From contig NZ_FMBM01000001.1 of the NCBI RefSeq assembly GCF_900094735.1, forward strand, positions 1,324,501 through 1,388,500: DNA of 64,000 bases. The letters run 5' to 3'. The DNA comes from Saliniramus fredricksonii (GTDB lineage Bacteria > Pseudomonadota > Alphaproteobacteria > Rhizobiales > Beijerinckiaceae). Each line of letters opens with the position of its first letter. The stretch's first letter is position 1. Positions 20,761-29,839 of this stretch are shown one piece after another. The position numbers and the translations under genes were made by a program. The notes beneath the pieces are model-generated. The model saw nothing but the letters and a program-made list of their open reading frames with translations. It did not search any database and was not told the origin of the DNA.

Positions 20761-21798
20761 ATGGCCGCGCATATCAAGAACGGCATCATCGAAGCGATCG
20801 GCAACACGCCGCTGATCCGCCTGAAGAAAGCCTCGGAGCTCACCGGCTGCACCATTCTGGGCAAGGCCGAGTTCATGAATCCGGGGCAATCGGTCAAGGA
20901 CCGCGCGGCGCTCGCCATCATCCGCGACGCGGAACGCCGCGGCGCGCTGCGCCCCGGCGGCGTCATCGTCGAGGGTACGGCGGGCAATACCGGGATCGGG
21001 CTCTCGCTCGTGGGCAATGCGCTGGGCTATCGCACCGTGATCGTGATCCCGGAAACGCAGAGCCAGGAAAAGAAGGACATGCTGCGCCTGGCCGGGGCCG
21101 AGCTCGTCGAGGTCCCCGCCGTCCCCTACGCCAATCCCAACAATTACGTGAAGGTCTCCGGGCGCCTCGCAGAGCGGCTGGCCGCGAGCGAGCCGAATGG
21201 TGCGATCTGGGCCAACCAGTTCGACAATACCGCCAACCGCCAGGGCCATTACGAGACCACCGGCCCGGAGGTCTTCGACCAGACCGAGGGCAAGGTCGAC
21301 GGTTTCATCTGCGCCGTGGGCAGCGGCGGCACGCTGGCCGGCGTCGGCATGGCCCTGAAGGAGCGCGACGCGAATATCCGCATCGGGCTCGCCGATCCGA
21401 TGGGCGCAGCGCTCTATTCATTCTATACGACCGGCGAGCTGAAATCCTCCGGCTCCTCGATCAGCGAGGGGATCGGCCAGGGCCGCATCACCGCCAATCT
21501 GGAGGGCGCGCCCGTCGATCACGCCTGGCAGATCGCCGACGAGGAAGCCCTGCCGATCGTGTTCGATCTGCTGCGCGAGGAGGGGCTGTGCATGGGCGGC
21601 TCGACCGGGGTCAACATCGCCGGCGCCATTCGCCTCGCCCGCGAACTCGGCCCGGGCAAGACCATCGTGACCATTCTCTGCGATTACGGCACGCGCTACC
21701 AGTCCAAGCTCTACAACCCCGCCTTCCTGCGCGAGAAGGGCCTGCCCGTGCCGGAATGGCTGGAGCGCGAGACGGCGATCGATCCGGGGCTCGTCTGA
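20761..21798 (+). CDS. cysK: Cysteine synthase A (O-acetylserine sulfhydrylase)
   Basis: 345 residues from the ATG at 20761 (GAGAGGAA ending 5 bases upstream). It is a PLP enzyme of the beta-elimination/replacement fold II family, making cysteine from O-acetylserine and sulfide. The PLP lysine is Lys46 in NPGQSVKDR. The substrate-binding loop GTAGNTGIGLS, the glycine-rich phosphate clamp VGSGGTLAG and the C-terminal GGSTGVNIAGA are all present. It is monocistronic by spacing. The leader structure upstream suggests translational control. Confidence 0.95.
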   Translation: MAAHIKNGIIEAIGNTPLIRLKKASELTGCTILGKAEFMNPGQSVKDRAALAIIRDAERRGALRPGGVIVEGTAGNTGIGLSLVGNALGYRTVIVIPETQSQEKKDMLRLAGAELVEVPAVPYANPNNYVKVSGRLAERLAASEPNGAIWANQFDNTANRQGHYETTGPEVFDQTEGKVDGFICAVGSGGTLAGVGMALKERDANIRIGLADPMGAALYSFYTTGELKSSGSSISEGIGQGRITANLEGAPVDHAWQIADEEALPIVFDLLREEGLCMGGSTGVNIAGAIRLARELGPGKTIVTILCDYGTRYQSKLYNPAFLREKGLPVPEWLERETAIDPGLV

Positions 21799-21842
21799 TC
21801 AGACGACACGCCATGCGCGATCGCCGCCATCAAGGCCGCGCC

Positions 21843-21875
21843 GGATCACCCTCTGCACGGGCAGAGAGGTGATCC
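21843..21875. terminator. Hairpin between convergent genes
   Basis: GGATCACC-CTCTGC pairs with GCAGAG-(A)-GGTGATCC, a 14-bp stem with one bulged base and a 4-base loop. It is centred in the gap between cysK and the convergent aldolase-like gene and may serve both. No U-runs are present. Confidence 0.55.
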
Positions 21876-21913
21876 CCCTGCATGAAGCCCGCCTCCCGGC
21901 TTGCAGCCTGGGC

Positions 21914-22705
21914 TCAATCCGCGAATTCCGGTTCCTCGCGCATCAGATTGCGCTTGATGCTTTCCAGATGCAGGCGGGCGCTCCCGGAATCGCCCTCGCG
22001 CATCTGGTCGTAGGTCTTTTGCGCGATATCGGGTTCGACCGGGGTGAGCTTGCGGCCGGTGCTCATGGCGAGGACCTGGACCTCGCAGGCGCGCTCAAGA
22101 TAATACAGATCGTCCCAGGCCTCGGCGATCGAGGGGCCGATGACCATGACGCCGTGGTTCTTCATGAAGACGATATCGGCATCTCCCATGGCGCCGGCGA
22201 TGCGGTCGCCCTCGGCCTCGTCGAGGGCGAGCCCGTTATAGTCGCGGTCGATGGCGGTGCGGCCATAGAATTTCAAGGCCGTCTGGCCGGCCCAGACCAG
22301 CGGATCGCCCTCCACCATGGAAAGCGCCGTCGCATGGGGCATATGCGTGTGGAAGGCGACGCGCGCACGCGGCAGGCGCATGTGCAGGCGCCCATGGATG
22401 TAGAAGGCCGTCGCTTCCGGCTGGCCCTCGCCGGAAATGACATTGCCGTCATAATCGCAGACCAGCAGGCTCGACGCGGTGACCTCGGAGAAGGAGAGGC
22501 CATAAGGGTTAACGATGAAGAGATCGTCGCGCCCCGGCACGATGGCCGAGAAATGGTTGCAGATGCCCTCGCTCATGCCAAGCCGGGCGGCCATGCGAAA
22601 ACAGGCGGCGAGATCGATCCGCGCTTCCTGGAGCGCCTCCTCGTCGATGGCGCTGTTGCGCAGGATGGCGGGGCTCGTGCCCTTCGCCCTGAATTCATGA
22701 GCCAT
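21914..22705 (-). CDS. Class II aldolase/adducin family protein
   Basis: 263 residues from the ATG at 22705 (GGAGG at good spacing). The zinc ligands of the family are visible: His119, His121 and possibly His124 in AFHTHMPHAT, and a later His in FMKNHGVMV. GICNHFSAIVPGRDDLFIVN is the family N-terminal motif. Members act as fuculose- or ribulose-phosphate aldolases/epimerases, decarboxylases, or structural adducin-like proteins. This branch (with GRTAIDRDYNGLALDEAEGD) is common in proteobacteria and has no assigned substrate. It stands alone on the minus strand. Confidence 0.88.
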   Translation of the reverse strand: MAHEFRAKGTSPAILRNSAIDEEALQEARIDLAACFRMAARLGMSEGICNHFSAIVPGRDDLFIVNPYGLSFSEVTASSLLVCDYDGNVISGEGQPEATAFYIHGRLHMRLPRARVAFHTHMPHATALSMVEGDPLVWAGQTALKFYGRTAIDRDYNGLALDEAEGDRIAGAMGDADIVFMKNHGVMVIGPSIAEAWDDLYYLERACEVQVLAMSTGRKLTPVEPDIAQKTYDQMREGDSGSARLHLESIKRNLMREEPEFAD

Positions 22706-23086
22706 GATCGTCCTCCGTCGGGATCGTGCCGGGCGCGCACCGGCCTGACCGGCGCGACGCTTGAACTTCGCGGATCATGATCGCGAGGCGCCCGCCCGGC
22801 GGCAAGCCGCTTTTGCACACACTCTCATGCGAAGGATCGGAAGGGCGGCACAAACCCGGTGGCGCGATCCGGGTAATGCCCGCAAGGCATGACAAGTATC
22901 CTGGGGTGCCTTCAACGTATCAAGCGCAATCATTTAATATAAACGCGAGCATTATGAAATATCATTCAAATTCTGGCACAATTCCGGCATTTTTCGGACA
23001 ATTCTGGCCAGCGCCATTGCCATCGGCGATCAGCGCCTCTAGTATATGGTCACACCGAAGCCGTAACGCCCCGTCCGGTAATTATT
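22706..23086. other. Intergenic region between divergent genes
   Basis: No gene recognised. The middle (about 22920-23010) is AT-rich and carries short near-repeats of AATTCTGG/AATTCCGG. It should hold the promoters of the aldolase-like gene (minus) and of proVWX (plus). No -35/-10 pair was convincing enough to list. Confidence 0.4.
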
Positions 23087-23109
23087 ATCCCGGAGCGGGA
23101 TTTTTCTTT
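23087..23109 (+). terminator. Terminator-like hairpin in the proV leader
   Basis: ATCCCG/CGGGAT with a GAG loop, then TTTT-C-TTT, ending about 24 bases before the proV start. It is either the terminator of a short upstream transcript or an attenuator of the osmoprotectant operon. Confidence 0.45.
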
Positions 23110-23132
23110 GTTATGGCATGTCAAGGGATACA

Positions 23133-24407
23133 ATGACCGATACGCCAAAACGCGACAAGATCGCCGTGCGCAACCTCTACAAGGTTTTCGGCGACCATCC
23201 TCAGGAAGGGATGCGGCTGATCCGCGAAGGGCGCGACAAGGACGAGATCTTCGCCGAGACCGGGCAGACTGTGGGCGTCGTCGATGCAAACTTCACCATC
23301 CGCGAGGGCGAGATCTTCGTGATCATGGGTCTTTCGGGCTCCGGCAAATCGACCATGGTGCGCATGTTCAACCGTCTCTACGAGCCGACCTCCGGGTCGA
23401 TCGAGATCGACGGCGAGGATATCGTCAAGCTGGACAACGAGGGCTTGCGCAAGCTGCGCCGCGACACCGTGAGCATGGTGTTCCAGTCCTTCGCGCTGAT
23501 GCCCCACATGAAAGTGATCGACAACGTCGCCTTCGGGCTCGAACTCGGCGGGATCTCGCGGCACGAGCGCCACCGGCGCGCCATGATGGCGCTGGCGCAG
23601 GTGGGGCTCGCGGCCAATGCGGACAGTTACCCGGACGAGTTGTCCGGCGGCATGCAGCAGCGCGTCGGTCTCGCCCGCGCGCTGTGCGCCGATCCGCCGA
23701 TCCTCCTGATGGATGAGGCCTTCTCCGCCCTCGACCCGCTGATCCGCTCCGAGATGCAGGACGAGTTGCTGATGCTCCAGGAGGAGAAGCAACGCACCAT
23801 CATCTTCATCAGCCACGATCTCGACGAAGCCATGCGCATCGGCGACCGCATCGCCATCATGCAGGGCGGTGTCGTGGTGCAGGTGGGCACGCCGGAGGAA
23901 ATCCTGAAGAATCCGGCCAATGACTATGTGCGCTCCTTCTTCCGCGGCGTCGATGTCTCGAAGGTGCTCACCGCCCGCGACATCGCGCGGCGCACCCAGG
24001 TCACGCTGATCGACAAGCCCGAGCAGGGCCCGCGCGCGGCCATTCGCACCCTGGAAACCCACGATCGCGAATATGGCTACGTGCTCGGGCGCAACCGCCG
24101 CTTCCTCGGCGTGGCCAGTCTCGCAACCCTCGACGAGGCGCGCAAGGCAGACCGCCCGCTGGAAAAGGCCTTGCTGCCCGATTGCCCGACGATCAGCCCC
24201 GAAACGCATCTGGGCGATCTGATGAATGTCGTGGCGACCACCCCCTATGCCGTGCCCGTCATCGACGAGAACGGGCGCTATGCCGGCGCCGTCTCGCGTT
24301 CGGCGCTGCTGCAGGCGCTCGACAGCGTGATCGGCGAGGACAAGCCGGCCATGGCGGCGGCTGCCGATACGGCCCCGCCACAAACCGAAGCCCGGGAGGG
24401 CGTGTGA
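23133..24407 (+). CDS. proV: Glycine betaine/proline ABC transporter, ATP-binding subunit
   Basis: 424 residues from the ATG at 23133 (AAGGGA upstream; an ATG 15 bases earlier is less well placed). It powers uptake of osmoprotectants. The family N-terminus [15 protein letters not shown], Walker [11 protein letters not shown]-loop FQSFALMPH, signature LSGGMQQR and Walker [14 protein letters not shown] are all visible. A C-terminal CBS-type region (about 280-400) probably senses ionic strength. It starts the proVWX operon; the proW start follows its stop by one base. Confidence 0.94.
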   Translation: MTDTPKRDKIAVRNLYKVFGDHPQEGMRLIREGRDKDEIFAETGQTVGVVDANFTIREGEIFVIMGLSGSGKSTMVRMFNRLYEPTSGSIEIDGEDIVKLDNEGLRKLRRDTVSMVFQSFALMPHMKVIDNVAFGLELGGISRHERHRRAMMALAQVGLAANADSYPDELSGGMQQRVGLARALCADPPILLMDEAFSALDPLIRSEMQDELLMLQEEKQRTIIFISHDLDEAMRIGDRIAIMQGGVVVQVGTPEEILKNPANDYVRSFFRGVDVSKVLTARDIARRTQVTLIDKPEQGPRAAIRTLETHDREYGYVLGRNRRFLGVASLATLDEARKADRPLEKALLPDCPTISPETHLGDLMNVVATTPYAVPVIDENGRYAGAVSRSALLQALDSVIGEDKPAMAAAADTAPPQTEAREGV

Positions 24408-24408
24408 C

Positions 24409-25437
24409 ATGAACGCCCAATTCAACCCGCTGCGCCCCTTCGATACCTGGCAGCTTCCCTTCACCGACTGGATCGACGTCTTCTTCGACTGGATTTCGGG
24501 CGCGCGCAATTTCTTCCGTGCCGTCCGCCAGCCGGTCGACTGGGTGCTCGAAACCGTCGAGGGAACGCTGCAATTCCTGCCGCCGACCCTGATGATCGGG
24601 CTGATCGCGCTGATCGCATGGCAATTGGTGGGACCGCGTCTGGCGATCGGCTCTTTCCTGAGCCTGTTCTTCCTCGGTCTGATCGGGGCCTACGAACAGG
24701 CCATGACGACACTCTCGCTGGTGCTCACTGCCGTGGCATTCTGCGCTGCGATCGGCATTCCGCTGGGCATCCTCACATCGCGCAGCGATCGCTTCGAACA
24801 GGGGCTGCGCCCCGTTCTCGACACGATGCAGACGACACCGGCCTTCGTCTATCTGGTGCCGATCGTGGTGCTGTTCGGTATCGGCAATGTGCCGGGCGTG
24901 ATCGTGACGATCATCTTCGCCGTGGCGCCGCTGATCCGTCTCACGAATCTGGGCATTCGTCAGGTTCCCAAGGACGTGATCGAGGCAGCACTCGCCTTCG
25001 GTGCGTCGCGACGCCAGCTGCTCTGGCGTGTGCAATTGCCGCTGGCCACGAAAACCATCATGGCCGGGGTGAACCAATCGCTGATGCTCGCATTGTCGAT
25101 GGTGGTCATCGCATCGATGATCTCCGTGGGCGGGCTGGGCCAGATGGTCCTGCGGGGCATCGGACGCCTTGATATGGGACTCGCCGTGATCGGCGGTATC
25201 GGGATCGTCGTACTCGCGATCATCCTCGACCGCATGACCCAGGCGCTGGCCCAAAGCGAGCGCGAACGTGGCGGGCAGCGCATGATTGACCGCGGCCCGA
25301 TCGGCCTCGTGCGCCGGCTCACTGCCGGCAACGGGGGCGGCAAGCCGGAAGATGACGGCGCGCCCGAGGGCGACGGCAAGCCGGAAATGGCCTGCGCGCC
25401 GTCCATACAGCCTGCGAGCGGCAAGGCCGCCGCCTGA
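24409..25437 (+). CDS. proW: Glycine betaine/proline ABC transporter, permease subunit
   Basis: 342 residues. A long amphipathic N-terminus precedes several membrane spans and the BPD_transp_1 domain. The EAA loop is [24 protein letters not shown], preceded by [16 protein letters not shown] and followed by [13 protein letters not shown]. The C-terminal about 60 residues are hydrophilic, Gly/Asp/Pro-rich and probably cytoplasmic. It partners with ProV immediately upstream and the ProX binding protein downstream. Confidence 0.94.
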   Translation: MNAQFNPLRPFDTWQLPFTDWIDVFFDWISGARNFFRAVRQPVDWVLETVEGTLQFLPPTLMIGLIALIAWQLVGPRLAIGSFLSLFFLGLIGAYEQAMTTLSLVLTAVAFCAAIGIPLGILTSRSDRFEQGLRPVLDTMQTTPAFVYLVPIVVLFGIGNVPGVIVTIIFAVAPLIRLTNLGIRQVPKDVIEAALAFGASRRQLLWRVQLPLATKTIMAGVNQSLMLALSMVVIASMISVGGLGQMVLRGIGRLDMGLAVIGGIGIVVLAIILDRMTQALAQSERERGGQRMIDRGPIGLVRRLTAGNGGGKPEDDGAPEGDGKPEMACAPSIQPASGKAAA

Positions 25438-25585
25438 TTCTTTTCGGCGCGCACCGTGCCCCGCATGGTGTGCGCCGCCGGATGCCGCTTCTGCTGCGCC
25501 GCGCGGTGCGGGCGGCATCCTTTTGCCGGGCTGCGAACCAGCCCCGCAAGGCAATACCAATCCGAATGGACACAAAGGAGTCATC

Positions 25586-26599
25586 ATGACCAAGCATTTC
25601 CGCACTGTCAGCGCCATGGCGCTCGCCACCGCGATCGGCTTTTCCGCCAGCGTGGTCCAGGCTGACGAGCACATGCCCGGCGAGGGCGTCAGCGTCCAGC
25701 CGATCACCTCCGGCATCGCCGAGGAAATCTTCCAGCACGAGATCCTGTTCGAGGGCCTGCGCCGGCTCGGTTACGAAGTCGAGGATCCGCTCGAATCCGA
25801 ATATGCCGTGATGCATGTCGCGCTCGGCCAGGGCGATGCCGACTTCACCGGCGTGCACTGGAACCTGCTGCATGAGGAATTCTACCAGAATTCCGGCGGC
25901 GAGGCGCAGCTGACGAAGATGGGCAACCTCATCGCCAACGTGCTGCAGGGCTACCTGATCGACAAGGCGACCGCCGACGAATACGGCATCACCAATCTCG
26001 AGCAGTTGCAGGATCCGGAAATCGCCGCGATCTTCGATGCCGATGGCGACGGCATGGCCGACCTCACCGGCTGTAATCCGGGCTGGGGCTGCGAGCTCGT
26101 GATCGAGCATCAGCTTCCGGAATACGGTCTCGGCGACACGGTGCGTCACAATCAGGGCAGCTACTTCGCGCTGATGGCCGACACCATCGCCCGCTTCGAG
26201 CAGGACGAGCCGATCCTCTACTATACCTGGACACCGCTCTGGGTTTCGGGCGTGCTGGTGCCGGGTGAAGACGTCGAGTGGCTGGAAGTGCCCTATACCT
26301 CGCTTCCCGACAACGATGATGCCACGGCCGAGGACACCTCTGCCAACGGTCTCAATCTGGGCTTTGCCGTGGACGATATCCGCGTGCTTGCCAACCGCGA
26401 CTGGGCCGAGGCCAATCCGGCTGCCGCGCGCTTCCTCGAACTCGTCGAGATCGACATCAACGACGTCTCCGCCCAGAACCTGCTGATGCGTGAGGGCGAG
26501 GATTCGATGTCTGACATCGAGGCGCATGCGGATGCGTGGATCGAGGAAAACGCCGACACGTTCGAAGGTTGGGTCGAAGAGGCGCGCCAGGTCGAGTGA
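25586..26599 (+). CDS. proX: Glycine betaine-binding periplasmic protein
   Basis: 337 residues from the ATG at 25586 (AAGGAG upstream). A signal peptide (AMALATAIGFSASVVQA) cleaves before DEHMPGEG. It belongs to the OpuAC/ProX fold: SVQPITSGIAEEIFQHEIL, LGQGDADFTGVHW, GCNPGWGCELVIEHQL and YYTWTPLWVSGVLVPGEDVEWL, with the tryptophans expected to cage a quaternary ammonium group. The protein is strikingly acidic, as in salt-adapted bacteria. A 148-bp gap separates it from proW. Confidence 0.92.
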   Translation: MTKHFRTVSAMALATAIGFSASVVQADEHMPGEGVSVQPITSGIAEEIFQHEILFEGLRRLGYEVEDPLESEYAVMHVALGQGDADFTGVHWNLLHEEFYQNSGGEAQLTKMGNLIANVLQGYLIDKATADEYGITNLEQLQDPEIAAIFDADGDGMADLTGCNPGWGCELVIEHQLPEYGLGDTVRHNQGSYFALMADTIARFEQDEPILYYTWTPLWVSGVLVPGEDVEWLEVPYTSLPDNDDATAEDTSANGLNLGFAVDDIRVLANRDWAEANPAAARFLELVEIDINDVSAQNLLMREGEDSMSDIEAHADAWIEENADTFEGWVEEARQVE

Positions 26600-26638
26600 T
26601 CGCCTGACACGTTGCGCAATGCGCCTTCAATATGATGC

Positions 26639-26667
26639 GGGCGGTGCCGTGATGGTACCGCCCGTTT
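26639..26667 (+). terminator. Terminator after proX
   Basis: A 10-bp stem (GGGCGGTGCC/GGTACCGCCC, one G-T wobble) with a 5-base loop is followed by GTTTT. It lies in the short convergent gap between proX and the YrhK-like gene. Confidence 0.75.
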
Positions 26668-26671
26668 TCGT

Positions 26672-26920
26672 TCAGGGGATCGCGCGCGGATCGCCGTAGC
26701 GACCGGTCCAGTATTTCTTCAAGCCGTCGCCGACAGCGCCGAACAGCATCAGCAGCGATCCCGTGATGAACAGCCAGACTCCGAAGGTCAGCCACCCGTC
26801 GAAGGCAGGAAGAAAGAAGATCGAACCGACGAAGAACGTCGCGTTACCCACCACCCCGATGCTGATATGGACCCACTCATATTCCACCAGAAACCGGTGC
26901 AGCGTCTGCCGTCTTTTCAT
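26672..26920 (-). CDS. Small YrhK-like membrane protein
   Basis: 82 residues from the ATG at 26920 (GGGGAG about 9 bases upstream). Two membrane spans (ISIGVVGNATFFVGSIFFL and WLTFGVWLFITGSLLMLFG) are flanked by a basic N-terminus (MKRRQTLHRFLVEYEWVH) and a short tail. The layout and the F-x-G-S-x-F motifs match YrhK-domain proteins, whose function is unknown. It is the last gene of the minus-strand peptide operon, 125 bp after DUF1028, though it may be independent. Confidence 0.7.
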   Translation of the reverse strand: MKRRQTLHRFLVEYEWVHISIGVVGNATFFVGSIFFLPAFDGWLTFGVWLFITGSLLMLFGAVGDGLKKYWTGRYGDPRAIP

Positions 26921-27045
26921 ATCGCCGAGCTCCCCTGCCACGTTCTCTCGCACCTCCCGTCTTGCCGCGGTAACCGGCTGAGCGCAAGCGCCGGATGTCG
27001 CAGGCGGCGCGCGGCCTGCTGCCGTCAAACGCGAAGGCTTCAGCG

Positions 27046-27795
27046 TCAGCCGCGCTCGCGCGCGAATGAGCGCGATGGTTCGCCCCGTGCAATCCGGGCG
27101 GCTTCAGCCTCGGCAATCGCCTTGTCCATCGGGGCGCGGTCGATGGCGCCGGAAAAATTGGCGCGGGTGCCCATGGATTCCGCAAAATGGATGAAACGCT
27201 CATGCGCCACCGCGTAGAGCCGGCGGATTTCGGCGAGTGGATCGGGGTGGTCGTCGGCGCGCAGATCGAACCAGGGATAATCCTCGCTGCGATGCAGGCG
27301 CAGCCCCGCCGATTGCGTCCCGCGCTTGTCGCCACCGGCCGCCTCGCCCGCCTCCATCGCCGTCATCATCCGCTCCGCGAGCGGGCCGGACGCGGCGAGA
27401 AACGCGTCGCGCACCGCCTCCACCACCTGCGGACCGGCGAGCATGTTGCCGGCGACGGAGACACCCGGCGCACTCACATGCCCGGCCCAGTCGACACAGG
27501 ATGCACCGGTATGGGCGGCGATGGCGCCATCGGCGTCGATCAGATGGATCTGGCGGTGTTCGGACCCCGCGTCGCGGGCGACGAGATCGGCGATCACGGC
27601 CTCGCCCGGCTCCCCGGCAGCGCAAAGTTCCGCTGCCTCCATGCCCCAGAGCGGATTGATGAAGGCCTGGCTCGCCACCGCAGCACGCCCGCCCCGGATA
27701 TAGGGCACGATCGCGCCGGCGGCGAAAAAGCGGCTCGCCACGGCGATGCCACGATGGCCGGTTTCAGGGCACAGGGCCACGATGGAATAGGTCAT
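27046..27795 (-). CDS. DUF1028 family protein
   Basis: 249 residues. It begins MTYSIVALCPETGHRGIAVA with the family's GGRAAVASQAFINPLWG, AHTGASCVDWAGH, SVAGNMLAG and later GGDKRGTQSAGLRL. DUF1028 proteins resemble the Ntn-hydrolase fold and are repeatedly encoded beside gamma-glutamyltransferases and peptide transporters; their reaction is not established. Here it follows a GGT-like gene (133-bp gap) at the end of a dpp-type operon. That supports a role in processing imported peptides or gamma-glutamyl compounds. Confidence 0.9.
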   Translation of the reverse strand: MTYSIVALCPETGHRGIAVASRFFAAGAIVPYIRGGRAAVASQAFINPLWGMEAAELCAAGEPGEAVIADLVARDAGSEHRQIHLIDADGAIAAHTGASCVDWAGHVSAPGVSVAGNMLAGPQVVEAVRDAFLAASGPLAERMMTAMEAGEAAGGDKRGTQSAGLRLHRSEDYPWFDLRADDHPDPLAEIRRLYAVAHERFIHFAESMGTRANFSGAIDRAPMDKAIAEAEAARIARGEPSRSFARERG

Positions 27796-27812
27796 GCTGC
27801 GTTACTCCTTTT

Positions 27813-27848
27813 AGAGCCCGTTCCGACCTGACGGAGTCAGGCCGGGCG
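27813..27848. repeat. 36-bp dispersed repeat, copy 1
   Basis: Shares 32/36 bases with 59680-59715, including CGACCTGACGGAGTC and GGCCGGG. CCTGACGGAGTCAGG inside it can form a hairpin. It lies in the GGT-DUF1028 gap, followed by a second inverted pair CCGTCAG/CTGACGG. Confidence 0.65.
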
Positions 27849-27928
27849 CTCCAGGTCATTATCTGGCGCATCATTTTCTCCGTCAGCCGGTACCCACCTG
27901 ACGGCATGATGCTCTCGATGGCGGGCGC

Positions 27929-29737
27929 TCAGCGCCCCACCGCATAAGCCTGCATCAGACGCGGCGTCGCCGCCGACCGCAACCGCCCGTCCGGTTCGCG
28001 CCGTGCCGCCGTCAGTCGCCCGACGCTCCATGGGCCCGCAACCTCGATGCGATGCCCCCGCATGCGCAGATCGGCGATCGTCTGCGCCGCGAAGCGGTCC
28101 TCGATGACGAGATGGCCGGGGCGCGCATTGCGCGGATAGAACGATTCCTGAAAATGTCCGCTATGGAACAGCGGCGCGTCGATCGCCTGTTGCAGGCCTT
28201 CCCCATAGAGCACGTGGCGCAGGAAGAAGACCAGTTGCCACTGGTCCTGCTGGTCGCCGCCGGGCGTGCCGAAGGCGAGCCGCGTGCCGTCGTCGCGTAT
28301 GGCGAGGCTCGGCGAGAGCGTGGTGCGCGGACGCCGCCCCGGCGCGAGGCTCGTGGGCAGGCCTTCCTCCAGCCAGAACATCTGCGCGCGGGTATTGAGC
28401 GCGAAGCCCAGCCCCGGTACGACCGGCGAGGATTGCAGCCAGCCGCCGGAGGGCGTCGCCGAGACCATGTTGCCATGGCGGTCGATGATGTCGAGATGCA
28501 CGGTATCGCCGCGCTTTTCCGTGAGATGCGCCATGGTCGGCTCGCCCGCTCCCGCGCCTCCTGCAGAAGCGCGCGTCGCGCCCCTTTCGGCATTGGCGCG
28601 GGCCATCAGGGCCTGATGGTGAAAACCGGGGATCTCGCCGGGGCGCTGCTCGAGCGAGGCTTGCGGCTCGATCAGGGCGCGGCGGCGCGCGGCATAGGCG
28701 TCGCCGAGCAGCGTGTCGAGAGGCACGAGCGCATGGTCAGGATCGCCGTAATAGGCCTCGCGATCGGCGAAGGCGAGCTTGATCGCCTCGGTCACCGCAT
28801 GCACGAATTCCGGCCCGCCCGGATCGGCCTCCTCGAGGCCGCAGCCCTCCAGCATGGCGAGCGCCTGCAACAGGGCCGGGCCCTGTCCCCAGGCGCCCGT
28901 CTTGAACACCTCCCAGCCCTTGAACCGCCGCGAGGCCGGCGCCTCGAAATGCGCCTGCCAGCCGGCCATGTCGGCGCCGGTCAGCACGCCCTTGTGGGCG
29001 CGTTCCGTCACATCCATCACCTCCGCCTCGCGCAGGAAGGCGTCGATGCGCTCCGCGATGAAGCCTTGCGACCAGACCCGCCGCGCCGCATCGATCCGCG
29101 CCTCGCGCGAGGGCGCGCTCCCGGCCTCATTGAGGAGACGCTCCCAGGTCTGCGCGAGAACCGGATTGGCGAAATCCGCGTGCGGCTGCGGGGCGTTGCC
29201 GCCCGGGAGCCAGGTCTGCGCCGAGCTCGGCCAGTGCGTGCGGAAATAATCGGCGAGCCCCGCGATGGTATGGGCGACGCGCGGCAGGACCGGGTGGCCG
29301 TGGCGGGCATAGTGGATTGCCGGTTCGAGCACGTCGCGCAATTCCAGCGTGCCGTGATCGCGCAGCAGCAGCATCCAGGCATCGAAGGCGCCGGGAATGA
29401 CGGTGGCGAGGAGCCCGGAGCCCGGCACCATGTCGAGGCCGAGCCCGCGATAATGCGCGATCGTGGCGCCAGCCGGGGCGGGCCCCTGGCCGCACAGGAC
29501 GCGCGTGCGCTCGGTCGCGGCATCGAAGATGATCGCCGGCATGTCGCCGCCCGGCCCGTTGAGATGCGGCTCCACCACCTGCAGCACGAAGCCTGTCGCC
29601 ACCGCCGCGTCGAAGGCGTTGCCGCCGCGCTCCAGGATGGCCATGCCGACGCTCGACGCGATCCAGTGGGTGGAGGTCACCACACCGAAGCGCCCGCGTA
29701 TCTCGGGGCGGGTGGTGAAGGGGTGATCGAAAGCCAT
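27929..29737 (-). CDS. Gamma-glutamyltransferase family protein
   Basis: 602 residues. Ntn-hydrolase that self-cleaves before a threonine: the candidate is Thr412 in RGDTVHLDIIDRHGNMVSAT. The N-terminal part has ASSVGMAILERGGNAFDAAVA and EPHLNGPGGDMPAI; the C-terminal part has GLGFALNTRAQMF, LAPGRRPRTTLSPSLAI and GTPGGDQQDQWQL. No signal peptide is visible, unlike periplasmic GGTs, so it should work in the cytoplasm on compounds brought in by the dpp-type transporter just upstream. It probably hydrolyses gamma-glutamyl bonds; a glutaryl-acylase-like amide substrate is the alternative. Confidence 0.9.
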   Translation of the reverse strand: MAFDHPFTTRPEIRGRFGVVTSTHWIASSVGMAILERGGNAFDAAVATGFVLQVVEPHLNGPGGDMPAIIFDAATERTRVLCGQGPAPAGATIAHYRGLGLDMVPGSGLLATVIPGAFDAWMLLLRDHGTLELRDVLEPAIHYARHGHPVLPRVAHTIAGLADYFRTHWPSSAQTWLPGGNAPQPHADFANPVLAQTWERLLNEAGSAPSREARIDAARRVWSQGFIAERIDAFLREAEVMDVTERAHKGVLTGADMAGWQAHFEAPASRRFKGWEVFKTGAWGQGPALLQALAMLEGCGLEEADPGGPEFVHAVTEAIKLAFADREAYYGDPDHALVPLDTLLGDAYAARRRALIEPQASLEQRPGEIPGFHHQALMARANAERGATRASAGGAGAGEPTMAHLTEKRGDTVHLDIIDRHGNMVSATPSGGWLQSSPVVPGLGFALNTRAQMFWLEEGLPTSLAPGRRPRTTLSPSLAIRDDGTRLAFGTPGGDQQDQWQLVFFLRHVLYGEGLQQAIDAPLFHSGHFQESFYPRNARPGHLVIEDRFAAQTIADLRMRGHRIEVAGPWSVGRLTAARREPDGRLRSAATPRLMQAYAVGR

Positions 29738-29839
29738 GTTTCCTCCGGGAAAAGCGCGACGCCGCTTGCGGACGCCTTGTCGCGACCGGGTTTTTCGCCC
29801 CGGTTCGTCATTGGATCGCGGGCGCCGGCGCGCCCGGGA

